This document shows positions 23,669-31,998 of a stretch of 36,358 nucleotides of DNA, piece by piece. The first letter of the stretch is position 1, and each line of letters opens with the position of its first letter. Both the position numbers and the translations under genes were made by a program. The notes under the pieces are model-generated. The model had not been told where the DNA came from and did no database searches. It worked only from the letters and a program-made list of their open reading frames with translations. This stretch comes from Fusobacterium sp. (GTDB lineage: Bacteria > Fusobacteriota > Fusobacteriia > Fusobacteriales > Fusobacteriaceae), in NCBI GenBank assembly GCA_020024855.1, contig JAHHTB010000002.1, positions 1 through 36,358 on the forward strand. Direction: 5' to 3'.

Positions 23669-23689
23669 GATAAAGAAATTAGATGATAT

Positions 23690-24319
23690 TTATTTGTTTT
23701 CAATTATTCCAATAAGTTTTCCAAAATTAAAATTTACAGTTGCAGTATTATCTTTTATAACATTACTTGTACATAGAGAGTCCCCTCTTTTAACTGTAAA
23801 ATTATTAGCAGGATATTCAAAGCCTTTTAGAGTAAGTCCTTCAACTGTATCAGACATAGGAATAAAAGAGATAGTTTTCCCTTTTTCATTTTTAATTTCT
23901 GTATGATAATCTACTTTAAAAATTGTTTCTTTTTCGTCGATAAAAAAAACATTTTCAAATTTAAAAAGAAGATTTAAGTTTGTAAGAAGATGGTCAGTTC
24001 TACCACCAAGCCCACCTAAAACAACAATTTTTTTAAAATTTCTTTTTGATATTTCAGAGATAATAAGTTCTCCATCAGTAAAATCTTTTCTTTTATCAAA
24101 AGAAACAATTTTACTACCATTTTTTTTAGCTTTTTCTAAAAGAGAATCATCTATTGAATCAAAATCTCCCCACACTTCAAGAGGGAAAATATTTAAATCA
24201 AGTGCATATTTTAAACCACCATCAGCACAAAAAATATCCTTCTCATCTTTTAAAAGATTTTTATAAAATGGATTCTTAGAATCCATAATACCATTAAGAA
24301 ATATAAAAGCAGTATTCAT
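23690..24319 (-). CDS. thiN: Thiamine pyrophosphokinase
   Basis: Transfers pyrophosphate from ATP to thiamine, giving the cofactor thiamine diphosphate. The 209-residue protein shows the family motifs CADGGLKYA, WGDFDSIDD, DFTDGELI and GGLGGRTDHLLTNL in order, followed by the C-terminal substrate-binding beta domain with SLCTSNVI. The start follows AGGAGAATTTAGT, 11 bases after the upstream nuclease gene, and it is the last gene of the lysR-gmhA-nuclease-thiN string. No terminator hairpin is seen between it and the uraA promoter. Confidence 0.93.
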   Translation of the reverse strand: MNTAFIFLNGIMDSKNPFYKNLLKDEKDIFCADGGLKYALDLNIFPLEVWGDFDSIDDSLLEKAKKNGSKIVSFDKRKDFTDGELIISEISKRNFKKIVVLGGLGGRTDHLLTNLNLLFKFENVFFIDEKETIFKVDYHTEIKNEKGKTISFIPMSDTVEGLTLKGFEYPANNFTVKRGDSLCTSNVIKDNTATVNFNFGKLIGIIENK

Positions 24320-24330
24320 ACTAAATTCTC

Positions 24331-25161
24331 CTAGTCATCATCTTTTGAGGTATTAACTTCTATGAAAATAGGAATATGGTCAGAGATAACCTCTCTAGCT
24401 TTTTTATAATTTCCATTAGCAGTGTCAATGCCTCCACTTTTTCCTGTGTATTCTTTTGTATAAAGTTGAGATATAAAAATATTATCATATTGGTTAGCAT
24501 ATTCTTTTGGTCCAAGAGTTGTTTTCATATTTGGAGATATGCAATTTATAATTTTATCTTTGTGATTTAGAAGATTATTAAAACCTTCACTCCTTACAGA
24601 TAAATTAAAATCCCCACCTATAATAATATCATTTTCATTTTTATCCATATTTTGAAAATAGTCGTAGACTTTATCTAAATTCATAGCCTCTGCTATTCTT
24701 TGAGATTTACTTTTTCCATAGATAGCATGAATTAAAACAAAGGTAAAATCAAATTCTCCTATTTTAAAGTCAGCTCCATAAGGTTCTCTTATAAATAAAT
24801 CATCACTATCTTTGTAAAAACCTCTTGGTTTTAAAAATTTTACTTTTTTATCTTTCCAAATAAAAGCATAATATTCCTTATATTTTTTTGTACCAACAGG
24901 ATAAGGAGAAATGTGGTAACTCCATTTTTCATGAGTGTTTTTTTCAAGCTCATCAACAAGAGTTTCAACTCCCTTTTTATTTAACACTTCCTCTAGCCCA
25001 ACAATATCAAAAAGAATAAGAATATTACATAATTCTTTGTAATCTTTTTTAGCCTCTCCAAGATGTAGAGCATTAAAAGAACTTATATATGCTCTTTCCT
25101 CATTAATTCCATATATAAATGAGGAAAGACATATAAAAAATATAAGAATAATTTTTTTCAT
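24331..25161 (-). CDS. Secreted DNase I-like endonuclease (EEP family)
   Basis: A 276-residue protein with an N-terminal signal peptide (KKIILIFFICLSSFIYG) and the endonuclease/exonuclease/phosphatase fold: SFNALHLG near the start of the mature part, GLEEVL carrying the catalytic Glu, a LIHAIYG histidine segment, GGDFNLS with the Asp-x-Asn metal site, YDNIFIS and the C-terminal SDHIPIF with the catalytic Asp-His. This set matches DNase I-type secreted nucleases rather than ExoIII-type repair enzymes. It may act on extracellular DNA for nutrient use or biofilm or neutrophil-DNA breakdown, but substrate and role are inferred. It ends in an acidic SKDDD tail. It is co-oriented with gmhA (21 bases upstream) and thiN. 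Confidence 0.85.
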   Translation of the reverse strand: MKKIILIFFICLSSFIYGINEERAYISSFNALHLGEAKKDYKELCNILILFDIVGLEEVLNKKGVETLVDELEKNTHEKWSYHISPYPVGTKKYKEYYAFIWKDKKVKFLKPRGFYKDSDDLFIREPYGADFKIGEFDFTFVLIHAIYGKSKSQRIAEAMNLDKVYDYFQNMDKNENDIIIGGDFNLSVRSEGFNNLLNHKDKIINCISPNMKTTLGPKEYANQYDNIFISQLYTKEYTGKSGGIDTANGNYKKAREVISDHIPIFIEVNTSKDDD

Positions 25162-25182
25162 TATTATTCTCCTTTAAAAATT

Positions 25183-25758
25183 TTAATAATTTTCAGGGAA
25201 CATTATTCTTTCAACACCTTCAATAATAATATGAAGAATCATCATATGAATTTCTTGTATTCTATCTGATGTTTCACCAGGGATAATAAATTCATAGTCA
25301 CACATTCCCTTAAGTTTTCCACCATCTTTTCCTAAAAGTCCAACAGTTTTCAAACCAAGACTTTTAGCTTTCTCAACAGCTTTTATAACATTCCCAGAAT
25401 TTCCACTTGTAGAAATTCCAATAAACATATCTCCTTCTTTTCCATAAGCTTCAACACCTTTTGAAAAGATATAGTCAAATCCATAGTCATTTCCAACACA
25501 AGTTATGTGTGAAGAATCAGAAATAGCTATTGCAGGAAGAGCACGTCTTTCTTTTCTAAATCTTCCTGTAAATTCTTCAGCAAAGTGAAGAGCATCACAG
25601 TTGCTTCCACCATTTCCACAGATTAAAACTTTATTTCCATTAGTAAAAACAGAGGCTAAATCTTTTGCAACTTTTTCAGTTGTTTGCTCTTTTTCCTCTC
25701 TTTCTATGAAATCTTTTAAAAGTAGATACTCAGTTTTATAAGAATCTATTAAAGCCAT
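25183..25758 (-). CDS. gmhA: D-sedoheptulose-7-phosphate isomerase
   Basis: First step of ADP-heptose synthesis for the lipopolysaccharide inner core: converts sedoheptulose 7-phosphate to heptose 7-phosphate. The 191-residue SIS-domain protein closely follows E. coli GmhA (CGNGGSNCDALHFAEEFTGR, AIAISDSSHITCVGNDYGF, GISTSGNSGNVIKA), and the active-site residues correspond to E61 and H176. It starts after TTGGAGGAAAT. Presence of this gene supports a Gram-negative outer membrane. It stands apart from other heptose genes, directly downstream of a LysR-type regulator. Confidence 0.94.
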   Translation of the reverse strand: MALIDSYKTEYLLLKDFIEREEKEQTTEKVAKDLASVFTNGNKVLICGNGGSNCDALHFAEEFTGRFRKERRALPAIAISDSSHITCVGNDYGFDYIFSKGVEAYGKEGDMFIGISTSGNSGNVIKAVEKAKSLGLKTVGLLGKDGGKLKGMCDYEFIIPGETSDRIQEIHMMILHIIIEGVERIMFPENY

Positions 25759-25781
25759 ATTTCCTCCAATTCTAGTATAAG

Positions 25782-26654
25782 TTAGTTATTAATTTTATAC
25801 TCTGACATAAAATTTAAAAATTTAATAATAGGTGTTAAACTACTTTTATCTTTTGTTACAACGATTTGGTAACCATCTTTTATTTCATTTAGTTGTTCTA
25901 CAACTCTAAATTCTCCACTTTTAATTTCTTTGTGTACAGCATAATAAGGAAGAATAACATTAGCTATTTCGTTTCTAACCATTCCTTTTATAACTTCAAG
26001 ACTACCAAGAACTGTAATTCTATTATCAAAAGAAATTTTGTATTTTTCTTCTAAAAGATTTATAGCTTTTGCATTGTTTGGAACATTACTTCTTGTAATA
26101 AGTGGATAGTCAGCCACATTTTCAAGAGTTATATTTTTCTTTCCTGTTATAAGAACATAAGGAACTTTTTCAACAGTTATAACATCAAGATTAGAGTCAA
26201 CAATATGCTCCTCGTCAAGAAGTGCTATATCTATTTCTCCCTCTTTAAGAGATTTTAAAAGCCAAGGCTTATTTCCCATTTGAATTTCATATTCAATTTC
26301 ACTATGCTTTGAACTAAACTCTTCCATAAGTTTTGGAAGAAGAGGATCACCAATAATTGATGTAGCTCCTATAACAATTTTTGCTTTACCAAGTTTTATG
26401 ATTCTATTAATTTCTTTTTCAGCTCTTTGAACTTTATTGAAAATATCTTCAGCCATTCTATAAAGAGCTTCTCCTGTATAAGTTAATCTTATTTTCTTGG
26501 AACTTCTATCAAAAAGTCTAGCATTTAGTAATTCTTCAAATTTTTTCACTTGAATAGATACAGCTGATTGATTGATATAAAGTTTATTTGCAGCTTTTGT
26601 AAAGCTTTTTTCTCTTGCAACCTCATAAAATATTTTTAGATAATGTAAATCCAA
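25782..26654 (-). CDS. LysR-type transcriptional regulator
   Basis: A 290-residue LysR-family regulator: an N-terminal winged helix-turn-helix (residues 1-60, LKIFYEVAREKSFTKAANKL and QSAVSIQVKKFEELL) followed by a two-lobed periplasmic-binding-like effector domain (about 90-285). The start is TTG at 26654-26652, placed eight bases after AGGAGGGG; there is no ATG nearby. It is the first gene of a string with gmhA, the nuclease and thiN, and is divergent from pepF. A -10-like TATAAT lies at 26709-26704. LysR proteins often control the divergent gene, which here would be pepF, but the target and ligand cannot be told from sequence. Confidence 0.9.
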   Translation of the reverse strand: MDLHYLKIFYEVAREKSFTKAANKLYINQSAVSIQVKKFEELLNARLFDRSSKKIRLTYTGEALYRMAEDIFNKVQRAEKEINRIIKLGKAKIVIGATSIIGDPLLPKLMEEFSSKHSEIEYEIQMGNKPWLLKSLKEGEIDIALLDEEHIVDSNLDVITVEKVPYVLITGKKNITLENVADYPLITRSNVPNNAKAINLLEEKYKISFDNRITVLGSLEVIKGMVRNEIANVILPYYAVHKEIKSGEFRVVEQLNEIKDGYQIVVTKDKSSLTPIIKFLNFMSEYKINN

Positions 26655-26770
26655 AATATATCCCCTCCTATATAGTTAGAGCTTAAATGAAAGTATTTCT
26701 CTTATTATATTATCATATTATATATATATTTCATATATGTTTTTAAAAAATTTTTATAATTTTTAGTAGT

Positions 26771-26799
26771 TAGACAATAAAAGAGAAAAGTGATATTAT
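26771..26799 (+). promoter_or_regulatory. pepF promoter
   Basis: -35 TAGACA (26771-26776), 17 nt spacer, -10 TATTAT (26794-26799). The predicted start is near 26806, only 43 bases before the first usable ATG, so the pepF-like codons at 26813-26848 fall in the untranslated leader. Confidence 0.65.
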
Positions 26800-26848
26800 A
26801 AATTATATTTAAAAATATTGGAATGACTGGCAAAAAGATGTTGAGGAA

Positions 26849-28576
26849 ATGAAAAATTTAATGAAAGAAATTCCTCAATATGAAAATAAGATAGAAAATA
26901 GTAGAGAAGATTTTGTAAAACTTATAAAATTAGAAGAAAAACTTTCAAGAATTTTAGAAAAAGTGTATCTTTACCCATATATGTTAAAAGATTTAGATTC
27001 AACAAATCAACTTGTATCTGAAAAACTTCAAGAAATAGAATTTCTTTATGCTCAATTTAGTGTGGCAACTTCTTGGATAAGTCCTAAGATTTTAGAAATA
27101 TCAAAGGAGATAGTAGAAGAATGGATAGATAGAGATGATGAAATAAAAGATCATAAATTTAATTTAATGGAACTTTATAGATTAAGAACTCATGTTCTTG
27201 ATAAAGATAAAGAAAAACTTCTTTCACATTTTTCACAATATATGGGTTCTGTAAATGATATTTATGATGAACTTTCTACTTCTGATATAGTTTGGAATGA
27301 AATAGAACTTTCAACAGGAGAAAAAGTACAGATAACAAATGGTATGTATTCAAAAATTCTTGATGGAAATAAAAATCAAGAGGATAGAAGAAAAGCTTTT
27401 GAAGCATTATATGGAGCATACAATGTAAATAAAAATACATATTCAGCTATATATAAAGGAATACTTCAAAGAGATGTATCAACAACAAGAGCAAAAAATT
27501 ATAATTCATCATTAGAAAAAGCTCTTGAACCAAATAACATTCCTGTAAAAGTTTACGAAAATCTTATAAAATCAGCTAAGGAAAATAGTGAGCCTTTAAA
27601 AAGATATGTGGAATTTAGAAAAAAACAATTAAAATTAGATTCATATCATTATTATGATAATCAAGTGAAACTTGTTGACTACACAAAAGAATTTTCTTAT
27701 GAAGAAGCTAAAGATATAGTTCTTAAATCAGTAAAACCTTTAGGAGAAGATTATTTTAAAAATTTAGAAAAAGCAATAGGAGAGGGTTGGCTTGATGTTT
27801 ATGAAACTCCAAATAAGAGAAGTGGGGCTTATTCTTTAAATATTTATGATGTACACCCATATATGCTTTTAAATTATAATGGAACAATGGATTCTGTATT
27901 TACTTTAGCTCATGAATTAGGACATACTTTACATAGTATGTATTCAACAAAATATCAACCATATGCAACAAATGATTATACAATTTTTGTTGCAGAAGTG
28001 GCATCAACATTTAATGAAAGACTTCTTTTAGATTATATGTTAAAAAATACAGATGATTCTAAAGAAAAAATTGCTTTAATAGAAGAAGCAATAGGAAATA
28101 TTATGGGAACATATTATTTACAGGCTCTTTTTGCTAATTATGAATATGAAGCTCATAAATTAGTGGAAGAGGGAAATCCAATAACACCAGATGTATTAAG
28201 TGGAATAATGACAAAACTTTTTGCTGAATATTTTGGTGATGGTTTAGTGATGGACGAACTTCAAAAAATTATCTGGGCAAGAATACCCCATTTCTTTAAT
28301 TCTCCATATTATGTATATCAATATGCAACAAGTTTTGCAGCATCATCAAGACTTTATGAAAAGGTTATAGATAAAAAATATAGTAAAGAAGAGAGAGAGA
28401 AAGCTCGTATAAAATATTTAGAACTTTTAAAATCAGGAGGAAATAATTATCCAATAGAGCAGTTAAAATTTGCTGGAGTAAATCTTCTTGAGGCAGAAAA
28501 TTTTGAAGCAGTAGCTCATGAGATGACAAGACTAATAGATCTTTTAGAAGAGGAATTAGAAAAGAATAATTTATAA
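26849..28576 (+). CDS. pepF: Oligoendopeptidase F, apparently shortened at the N-terminus
   Basis: Cytoplasmic M3-family zinc metallopeptidase cleaving short peptides. The catalytic HELGH is at 355-359 (FTLAHELGHTLHSMY), with the downstream zinc-ligand Glu region VAEVASTFNE. The 575-residue frame is about 25 shorter than usual (around 600). The codons immediately before ATG 26849 are in frame and read YWNDWQKDVEE, which looks like the normal family N-terminal region. They run into an in-frame TAA at 26810-26812 and no start codon precedes them. The ATG itself has only a GAGG two bases away, a poor ribosome binding site. The gene may have lost its original 5' end yet still be expressed from a new promoter. 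The rest of the frame is intact. Confidence 0.85.
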   Translation: MKNLMKEIPQYENKIENSREDFVKLIKLEEKLSRILEKVYLYPYMLKDLDSTNQLVSEKLQEIEFLYAQFSVATSWISPKILEISKEIVEEWIDRDDEIKDHKFNLMELYRLRTHVLDKDKEKLLSHFSQYMGSVNDIYDELSTSDIVWNEIELSTGEKVQITNGMYSKILDGNKNQEDRRKAFEALYGAYNVNKNTYSAIYKGILQRDVSTTRAKNYNSSLEKALEPNNIPVKVYENLIKSAKENSEPLKRYVEFRKKQLKLDSYHYYDNQVKLVDYTKEFSYEEAKDIVLKSVKPLGEDYFKNLEKAIGEGWLDVYETPNKRSGAYSLNIYDVHPYMLLNYNGTMDSVFTLAHELGHTLHSMYSTKYQPYATNDYTIFVAEVASTFNERLLLDYMLKNTDDSKEKIALIEEAIGNIMGTYYLQALFANYEYEAHKLVEEGNPITPDVLSGIMTKLFAEYFGDGLVMDELQKIIWARIPHFFNSPYYVYQYATSFAASSRLYEKVIDKKYSKEEREKARIKYLELLKSGGNNYPIEQLKFAGVNLLEAENFEAVAHEMTRLIDLLEEELEKNNL

Positions 28577-28581
28577 TAAAT

Positions 28582-28622
28582 AAAAAATGGTTGGTTTTTT
28601 AAAAACCAACCATAATTTTTTT
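28582..28622. terminator. Bidirectional terminator between pepF and abgT
   Basis: ATGGTTGGTTTTT (28587-28599) is complementary to AAAAACCAACCAT (28601-28613), with an A tract before and a T tract after (28616-28622), serving both convergent genes. Confidence 0.9.
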
Positions 28623-28623
28623 A

Positions 28624-30168
28624 TTACATTATAGGCATTGTAGGATATATTCCAGGTCCAATTGGTAATCCTAAGAAATACCAAATAACAAGAATTATAG
28701 ACCACACTACAAGGAAACAAATTGAGAATGGAAGCATTGTAGAAATAAGAGTTCCCATACCATTTTCTTTTCCAAATTTTTGAGAGTATGCAACAATAAA
28801 TGCAAAATATGACATTAATGGAGAAATGATGTTTGTAGAAGAATCTCCAATTCTATACATAGCTTGAGTAAACTCAGGTGTAAATCCTATTTTCATAAAC
28901 ATAGGAACAAAAACTGGTGCCATGATAGCCCATTTAGCAGAAGCAGATCCCATGAAAAGATTTATAAATGCAGTTACAATAATAAATCCTACAATTAGAG
29001 GGAAACCAGTAAATCCAGTAGCCTCAAGGAAAGCAGCTCCTTTAACAGCAACTATTGTTCCAAGATTTGTATAAGAGAAGTATACAATAAATTGTGCTGC
29101 TGCAAATGAAAGAGCAAGATATCCACCAAGAGTTCCTAAAGAGTTCCCCATAAGGTTAGCAACATCTTTGTCATTTTTAATAGATTTAGTAATAGCTCCA
29201 TAAACAATACCAGGAATCATAAAGAAGAACATAATAGCAACTAGAAGTCCATTACCCATAAATTTATTTAAAGATCCATCTACTCTAAATACTGCATTAG
29301 CAGGAATAGTTAAGTAAGCCATTAAAGCAAGGAATAGAATTAGAGAAATTCCAGCCCATTTTAATCCTTTTTTCTCAACCTCAGAAAGTTCAGAAATATT
29401 TTCAACATCATGTGTTCCTTTATAAGTTCCAAGTCTTGGCTCAACTATTTTTTCAGTTATGATAGTACCAAGAATAGTGATTACAATTGTAGAGAACATC
29501 ATAAAGTACCAGTTAGCAGTTGCAGGAACAAAATAATTAGGTGCAAATATTTTTGCAGATTCAGTAGTAATTCCTCCTAAAAGAGGGTCAATTGTTCCAA
29601 TTAAAAGGTTTGCAGAGAATCCCCCAGAAACCCCAGCGAATGCAGCAGCAAGTCCAGCTATAGGATGTCTTCCAACAGAAAGGAATATAATAGCACCAAG
29701 TGGAATAAGAACAACATATCCAGCATCAGATGCAATATTAGACATAATACCAGTAAAAACTATTACAGCAGTAAGTAGTTTTTTAGGTGTAGACATTACC
29801 ATTTTTTTAAGAACAGTTTGAATAAGTCCTGTTCCTTCAGCAACTCCAACTCCGATCATAGCTATAAGAACTGTTCCAAGAGGAGCAAAACCTGTAAAGT
29901 TTGGTGTCATAGTATCAAAGATATATCTAAGTCCTTCTGCATTCATAAGTGATTTAGCAGAAAGAGTAATCTCTTCTACAACTTTAGTTTTTTGGTTAAA
30001 TCCAGTATAAGTAACTGTTACTCCAGCTCTTACACAAAGTTCAGAAATCACAATAATTATAAGTGATAAAATAACAAATAATGTTACTGGGTGTGGAAGT
30101 TTATTTCCACTAACTTCAACAAAGTCAAGAAATTTGTTGAAAAAACTCTTTTTTTGTTTTTGTTCCAT
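28624..30168 (-). CDS. abgT: AbgT-family transporter
   Basis: Inner-membrane transporter related to AbgT (p-aminobenzoyl-glutamate uptake) and MtrF (drug or sulfonamide efflux). From ATG 30168 (after TGGAGG) the 514-residue protein has about 11-13 hydrophobic segments and family motifs HPVTLFVILS, GVGVAEGTGLI, NIASDAGYVVLIPLGA and a late GDSSTNIISPLM. An in-frame ATG at 30180 lies within the ribosome binding region and is rejected. The real substrate and direction of transport are uncertain, since both uptake and export are known in the family. It converges on pepF and shares its terminator. Confidence 0.88.
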   Translation of the reverse strand: MEQKQKKSFFNKFLDFVEVSGNKLPHPVTLFVILSLIIIVISELCVRAGVTVTYTGFNQKTKVVEEITLSAKSLMNAEGLRYIFDTMTPNFTGFAPLGTVLIAMIGVGVAEGTGLIQTVLKKMVMSTPKKLLTAVIVFTGIMSNIASDAGYVVLIPLGAIIFLSVGRHPIAGLAAAFAGVSGGFSANLLIGTIDPLLGGITTESAKIFAPNYFVPATANWYFMMFSTIVITILGTIITEKIVEPRLGTYKGTHDVENISELSEVEKKGLKWAGISLILFLALMAYLTIPANAVFRVDGSLNKFMGNGLLVAIMFFFMIPGIVYGAITKSIKNDKDVANLMGNSLGTLGGYLALSFAAAQFIVYFSYTNLGTIVAVKGAAFLEATGFTGFPLIVGFIIVTAFINLFMGSASAKWAIMAPVFVPMFMKIGFTPEFTQAMYRIGDSSTNIISPLMSYFAFIVAYSQKFGKENGMGTLISTMLPFSICFLVVWSIILVIWYFLGLPIGPGIYPTMPIM

Positions 30169-30222
30169 TAGAACCTCCATATATAAATTTAATTAAAAAC
30201 AATTAAAAAATAATTCTTTTAT

Positions 30223-30251
30223 ATTATAGTATAAAGTTGTCAGAATTCCAA
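30223..30251 (-). promoter_or_regulatory. abgT promoter
   Basis: Minus-strand -35 TTGGAA (30251-30246), 17 nt spacer, -10 TATAAT (30228-30223). The predicted start is near 30216. Confidence 0.7.
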
Positions 30252-30332
30252 ATAAAAAATTAAAAATGTGTAAATTTATCAGATATTTTGAAAGATATTA
30301 AAAAATAAATGTTAAATAAAAGGTAAATAAGA

Positions 30333-30380
30333 AACACACTTGAATTATACATAGGATAACTATATATAAAAAAGTGTGTT
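30333..30380. repeat. 9 bp inverted repeat with long loop after cvfB
   Basis: AACACACTT (30333-30341) and AAGTGTGTT (30372-30380) are perfect inverted repeats separated by 30 bases. It lies between the cvfB stop and the abgT promoter. It could be a 3' end structure of cvfB or an operator pair. A stretch of T's follows the first arm on the minus strand. Confidence 0.5.
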
Positions 30381-30426
30381 ATATCAAAAATATAAATTTT
30401 ATATAGTGTTAATTAATTAGCATTAT

Positions 30427-31278
30427 TTATTTTTTAATACTAAATCCTTTATCATTTTTTTCTATTAATTGTTCTTTTAGGAGATTTCCAATGGCTCTTT
30501 TAAAAGCTTTTTTACTTATTCCAAAATATTCATATATTTCTTCTGGAGAAGTTTTATCATTAAAATAGAATGCACTTTTTAATATTTTCATTTTTTCAAG
30601 AATAATTTTAGAATCTTCATCCATTTGTTGATAAGCGAGCATTCTAGGTGCAAGATCAAGTTTTCCATCTTCACGAACTCTTATTACTCTAGCAGTAACA
30701 TTTTCACCAATTTTAAAATGTTTGAAATATTCATTTTTTGGAATCATACCAAAATATCTATCATCAACTGCAATAAAGACTCCTATTTTTTCATCAATAC
30801 TATAAACAGTACCAGTTACAATATCATTTTTTTTATAATCTTTACAAGGAAGTAAAAAACTATAAATTTTCATTGTAGCAGAGATACGTCCTTTTTTATC
30901 TTCATAAAGTCCAACAAGATAATCCTTTCCAATTTCAATAGGACAAATTTCTTGCCCTTTTGGAAGAAGAAGTTCTTTTTTTAGTCCCCAATCAAGAAAA
31001 GCTCCAAGTCTTGGATTAACGTCAGTAGCTTTAAGTTTTGTAAGCATACCGACAGTCGCAGCAGTTTTTCTTAATGTTGCAATTGGTCTGTCTTCAGAAT
31101 CCATATATATAAGAACATCAAGCTCACTTCCTATTTCTGGTTTTTCTTCCATCTCTTCAAATTCATTTTTAGGAAGAAGAATATTATCGTCTTCATTTCC
31201 TGTTTCAGCATCTAAATACAATCCGATGGCAGTGTAGTTATTTACTTTCATCTTTTGTCTTTTTCCCATTTTTATCAT
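30427..31278 (-). CDS. cvfB: CvfB/YitL-type S1 RNA-binding protein
   Basis: A 283-residue protein with a first S1-like half (about 1-65), S1 repeats in the middle (GMLTKLKATDVNPRLGAFLDWG and TGTVYSIDEKIGVFIAVDDRYFGMIP) and a C-terminal winged helix (SPEEIYEYFGISKKAFKRAIGNLL). This architecture is that of CvfB (virulence factor B, YitL), an RNA-binding regulator known from Staphylococcus. The start chosen is ATG 31278 after AAGGAG. An in-frame GTG at 31290 overlaps that ribosome binding site. Later ATGs at 31269 and 31248 are possible. It is a single gene. Its regulatory role here is inferred from the family. Confidence 0.85.
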   Translation of the reverse strand: MIKMGKRQKMKVNNYTAIGLYLDAETGNEDDNILLPKNEFEEMEEKPEIGSELDVLIYMDSEDRPIATLRKTAATVGMLTKLKATDVNPRLGAFLDWGLKKELLLPKGQEICPIEIGKDYLVGLYEDKKGRISATMKIYSFLLPCKDYKKNDIVTGTVYSIDEKIGVFIAVDDRYFGMIPKNEYFKHFKIGENVTARVIRVREDGKLDLAPRMLAYQQMDEDSKIILEKMKILKSAFYFNDKTSPEEIYEYFGISKKAFKRAIGNLLKEQLIEKNDKGFSIKK

Positions 31279-31441
31279 ACTAAACTTCACTCCTTATGTT
31301 TCTATTAAATAAAAATAATTAAAATCTTATTTAAATTTATAATAAAATATTTTATTAATAATACATTATACATTGTAAGAGATTAAAATACAAATGATAT
31401 TTATTGAAATAAAAGAACTGTTTAAGGAGAAGCCTAAGATG

Positions 31442-31450
31442 TGTTATAAT
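31442..31450 (+). promoter_or_regulatory. Extended -10 element ahead of the M15 lipoprotein gene
   Basis: TGTTATAAT at 31442-31450 is a perfect extended -10. The region 17-18 bases upstream (TTTAAG) is only a weak -35. The predicted start is about 30 bases ahead of the gene. Confidence 0.6.
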
Positions 31451-31486
31451 AAATAGGAAAGATAATAGAAAATAAAGGAGTAAAAA

Positions 31487-31972
31487 ATGAAAAATCTAGT
31501 TTCTATATTCCTATTAATTTTTTTATTTACAGGATGTATGACAGTAAATAAAAGAGGTGATTATAAAGTATCAAAACATTTTACGTTTTACGAAGTTACA
31601 TATAGTAGTACAGCAAAGAAATATAAATTGAATAATAATCCTAGTAGAGGAGATTTTAAAACCATAAAATATACTGCTAGTCGTATGGAAAAAATAAGAA
31701 AAATTATAGGGCAACCTCTTAAAGTAAATAGTTGGTATAGAAGTCCAAATCTTAATAGGGTTATAGGTGGAAGTACAACATCTGCTCATAGAGATGGACT
31801 AGCAGTTGATTTTTCAATAAAAGGGAATGCTAGAATAGCTTTTGATAGAATAAAAAAATCAGGATATAGTTTTGATCAGATGATATATTATAAAAGACGA
31901 AATTATGTACATATTTCATTTAGAAAAAATGCAAAAACAGAAAGGAAACAAACATTTATAAAAAGAAATTAA
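31487..31972 (+). CDS. Lipoprotein with peptidase M15A (D-Ala-D-Ala carboxypeptidase-like) domain
   Basis: A 161-residue protein with a lipoprotein signal (lipobox LFTGC, Cys17 as the lipidated residue) and an M15A zinc peptidase domain. The metal-ligand motif SxHxxGxAxD is seen as SAHRDGLAVD with H101 and D108, and the third ligand as H142 in YVHISF; WYRSPNLN precedes it as in the family. Such enzymes cut peptidoglycan cross-links or stem peptides and are common in phage lysis modules, but here the protein is a membrane-anchored lipoprotein in a chromosomal setting with no phage genes, so a cell-wall remodelling role is more likely. It ends in a bidirectional terminator. Confidence 0.85.
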   Translation: MKNLVSIFLLIFLFTGCMTVNKRGDYKVSKHFTFYEVTYSSTAKKYKLNNNPSRGDFKTIKYTASRMEKIRKIIGQPLKVNSWYRSPNLNRVIGGSTTSAHRDGLAVDFSIKGNARIAFDRIKKSGYSFDQMIYYKRRNYVHISFRKNAKTERKQTFIKRN

Positions 31973-31998
31973 AAAGAGATGATTTTTCATCTCTTTTT
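31971..31998. terminator. Bidirectional terminator between the M15 lipoprotein and the recombinase
   Basis: AAAAAGAGATGA (31971-31982) and TCATCTCTTTTT (31987-31998) form a perfect 12 bp stem with a TTTT loop. Each arm provides the U tract for one direction. The stem overlaps the stop codons of both genes. Confidence 0.9.
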
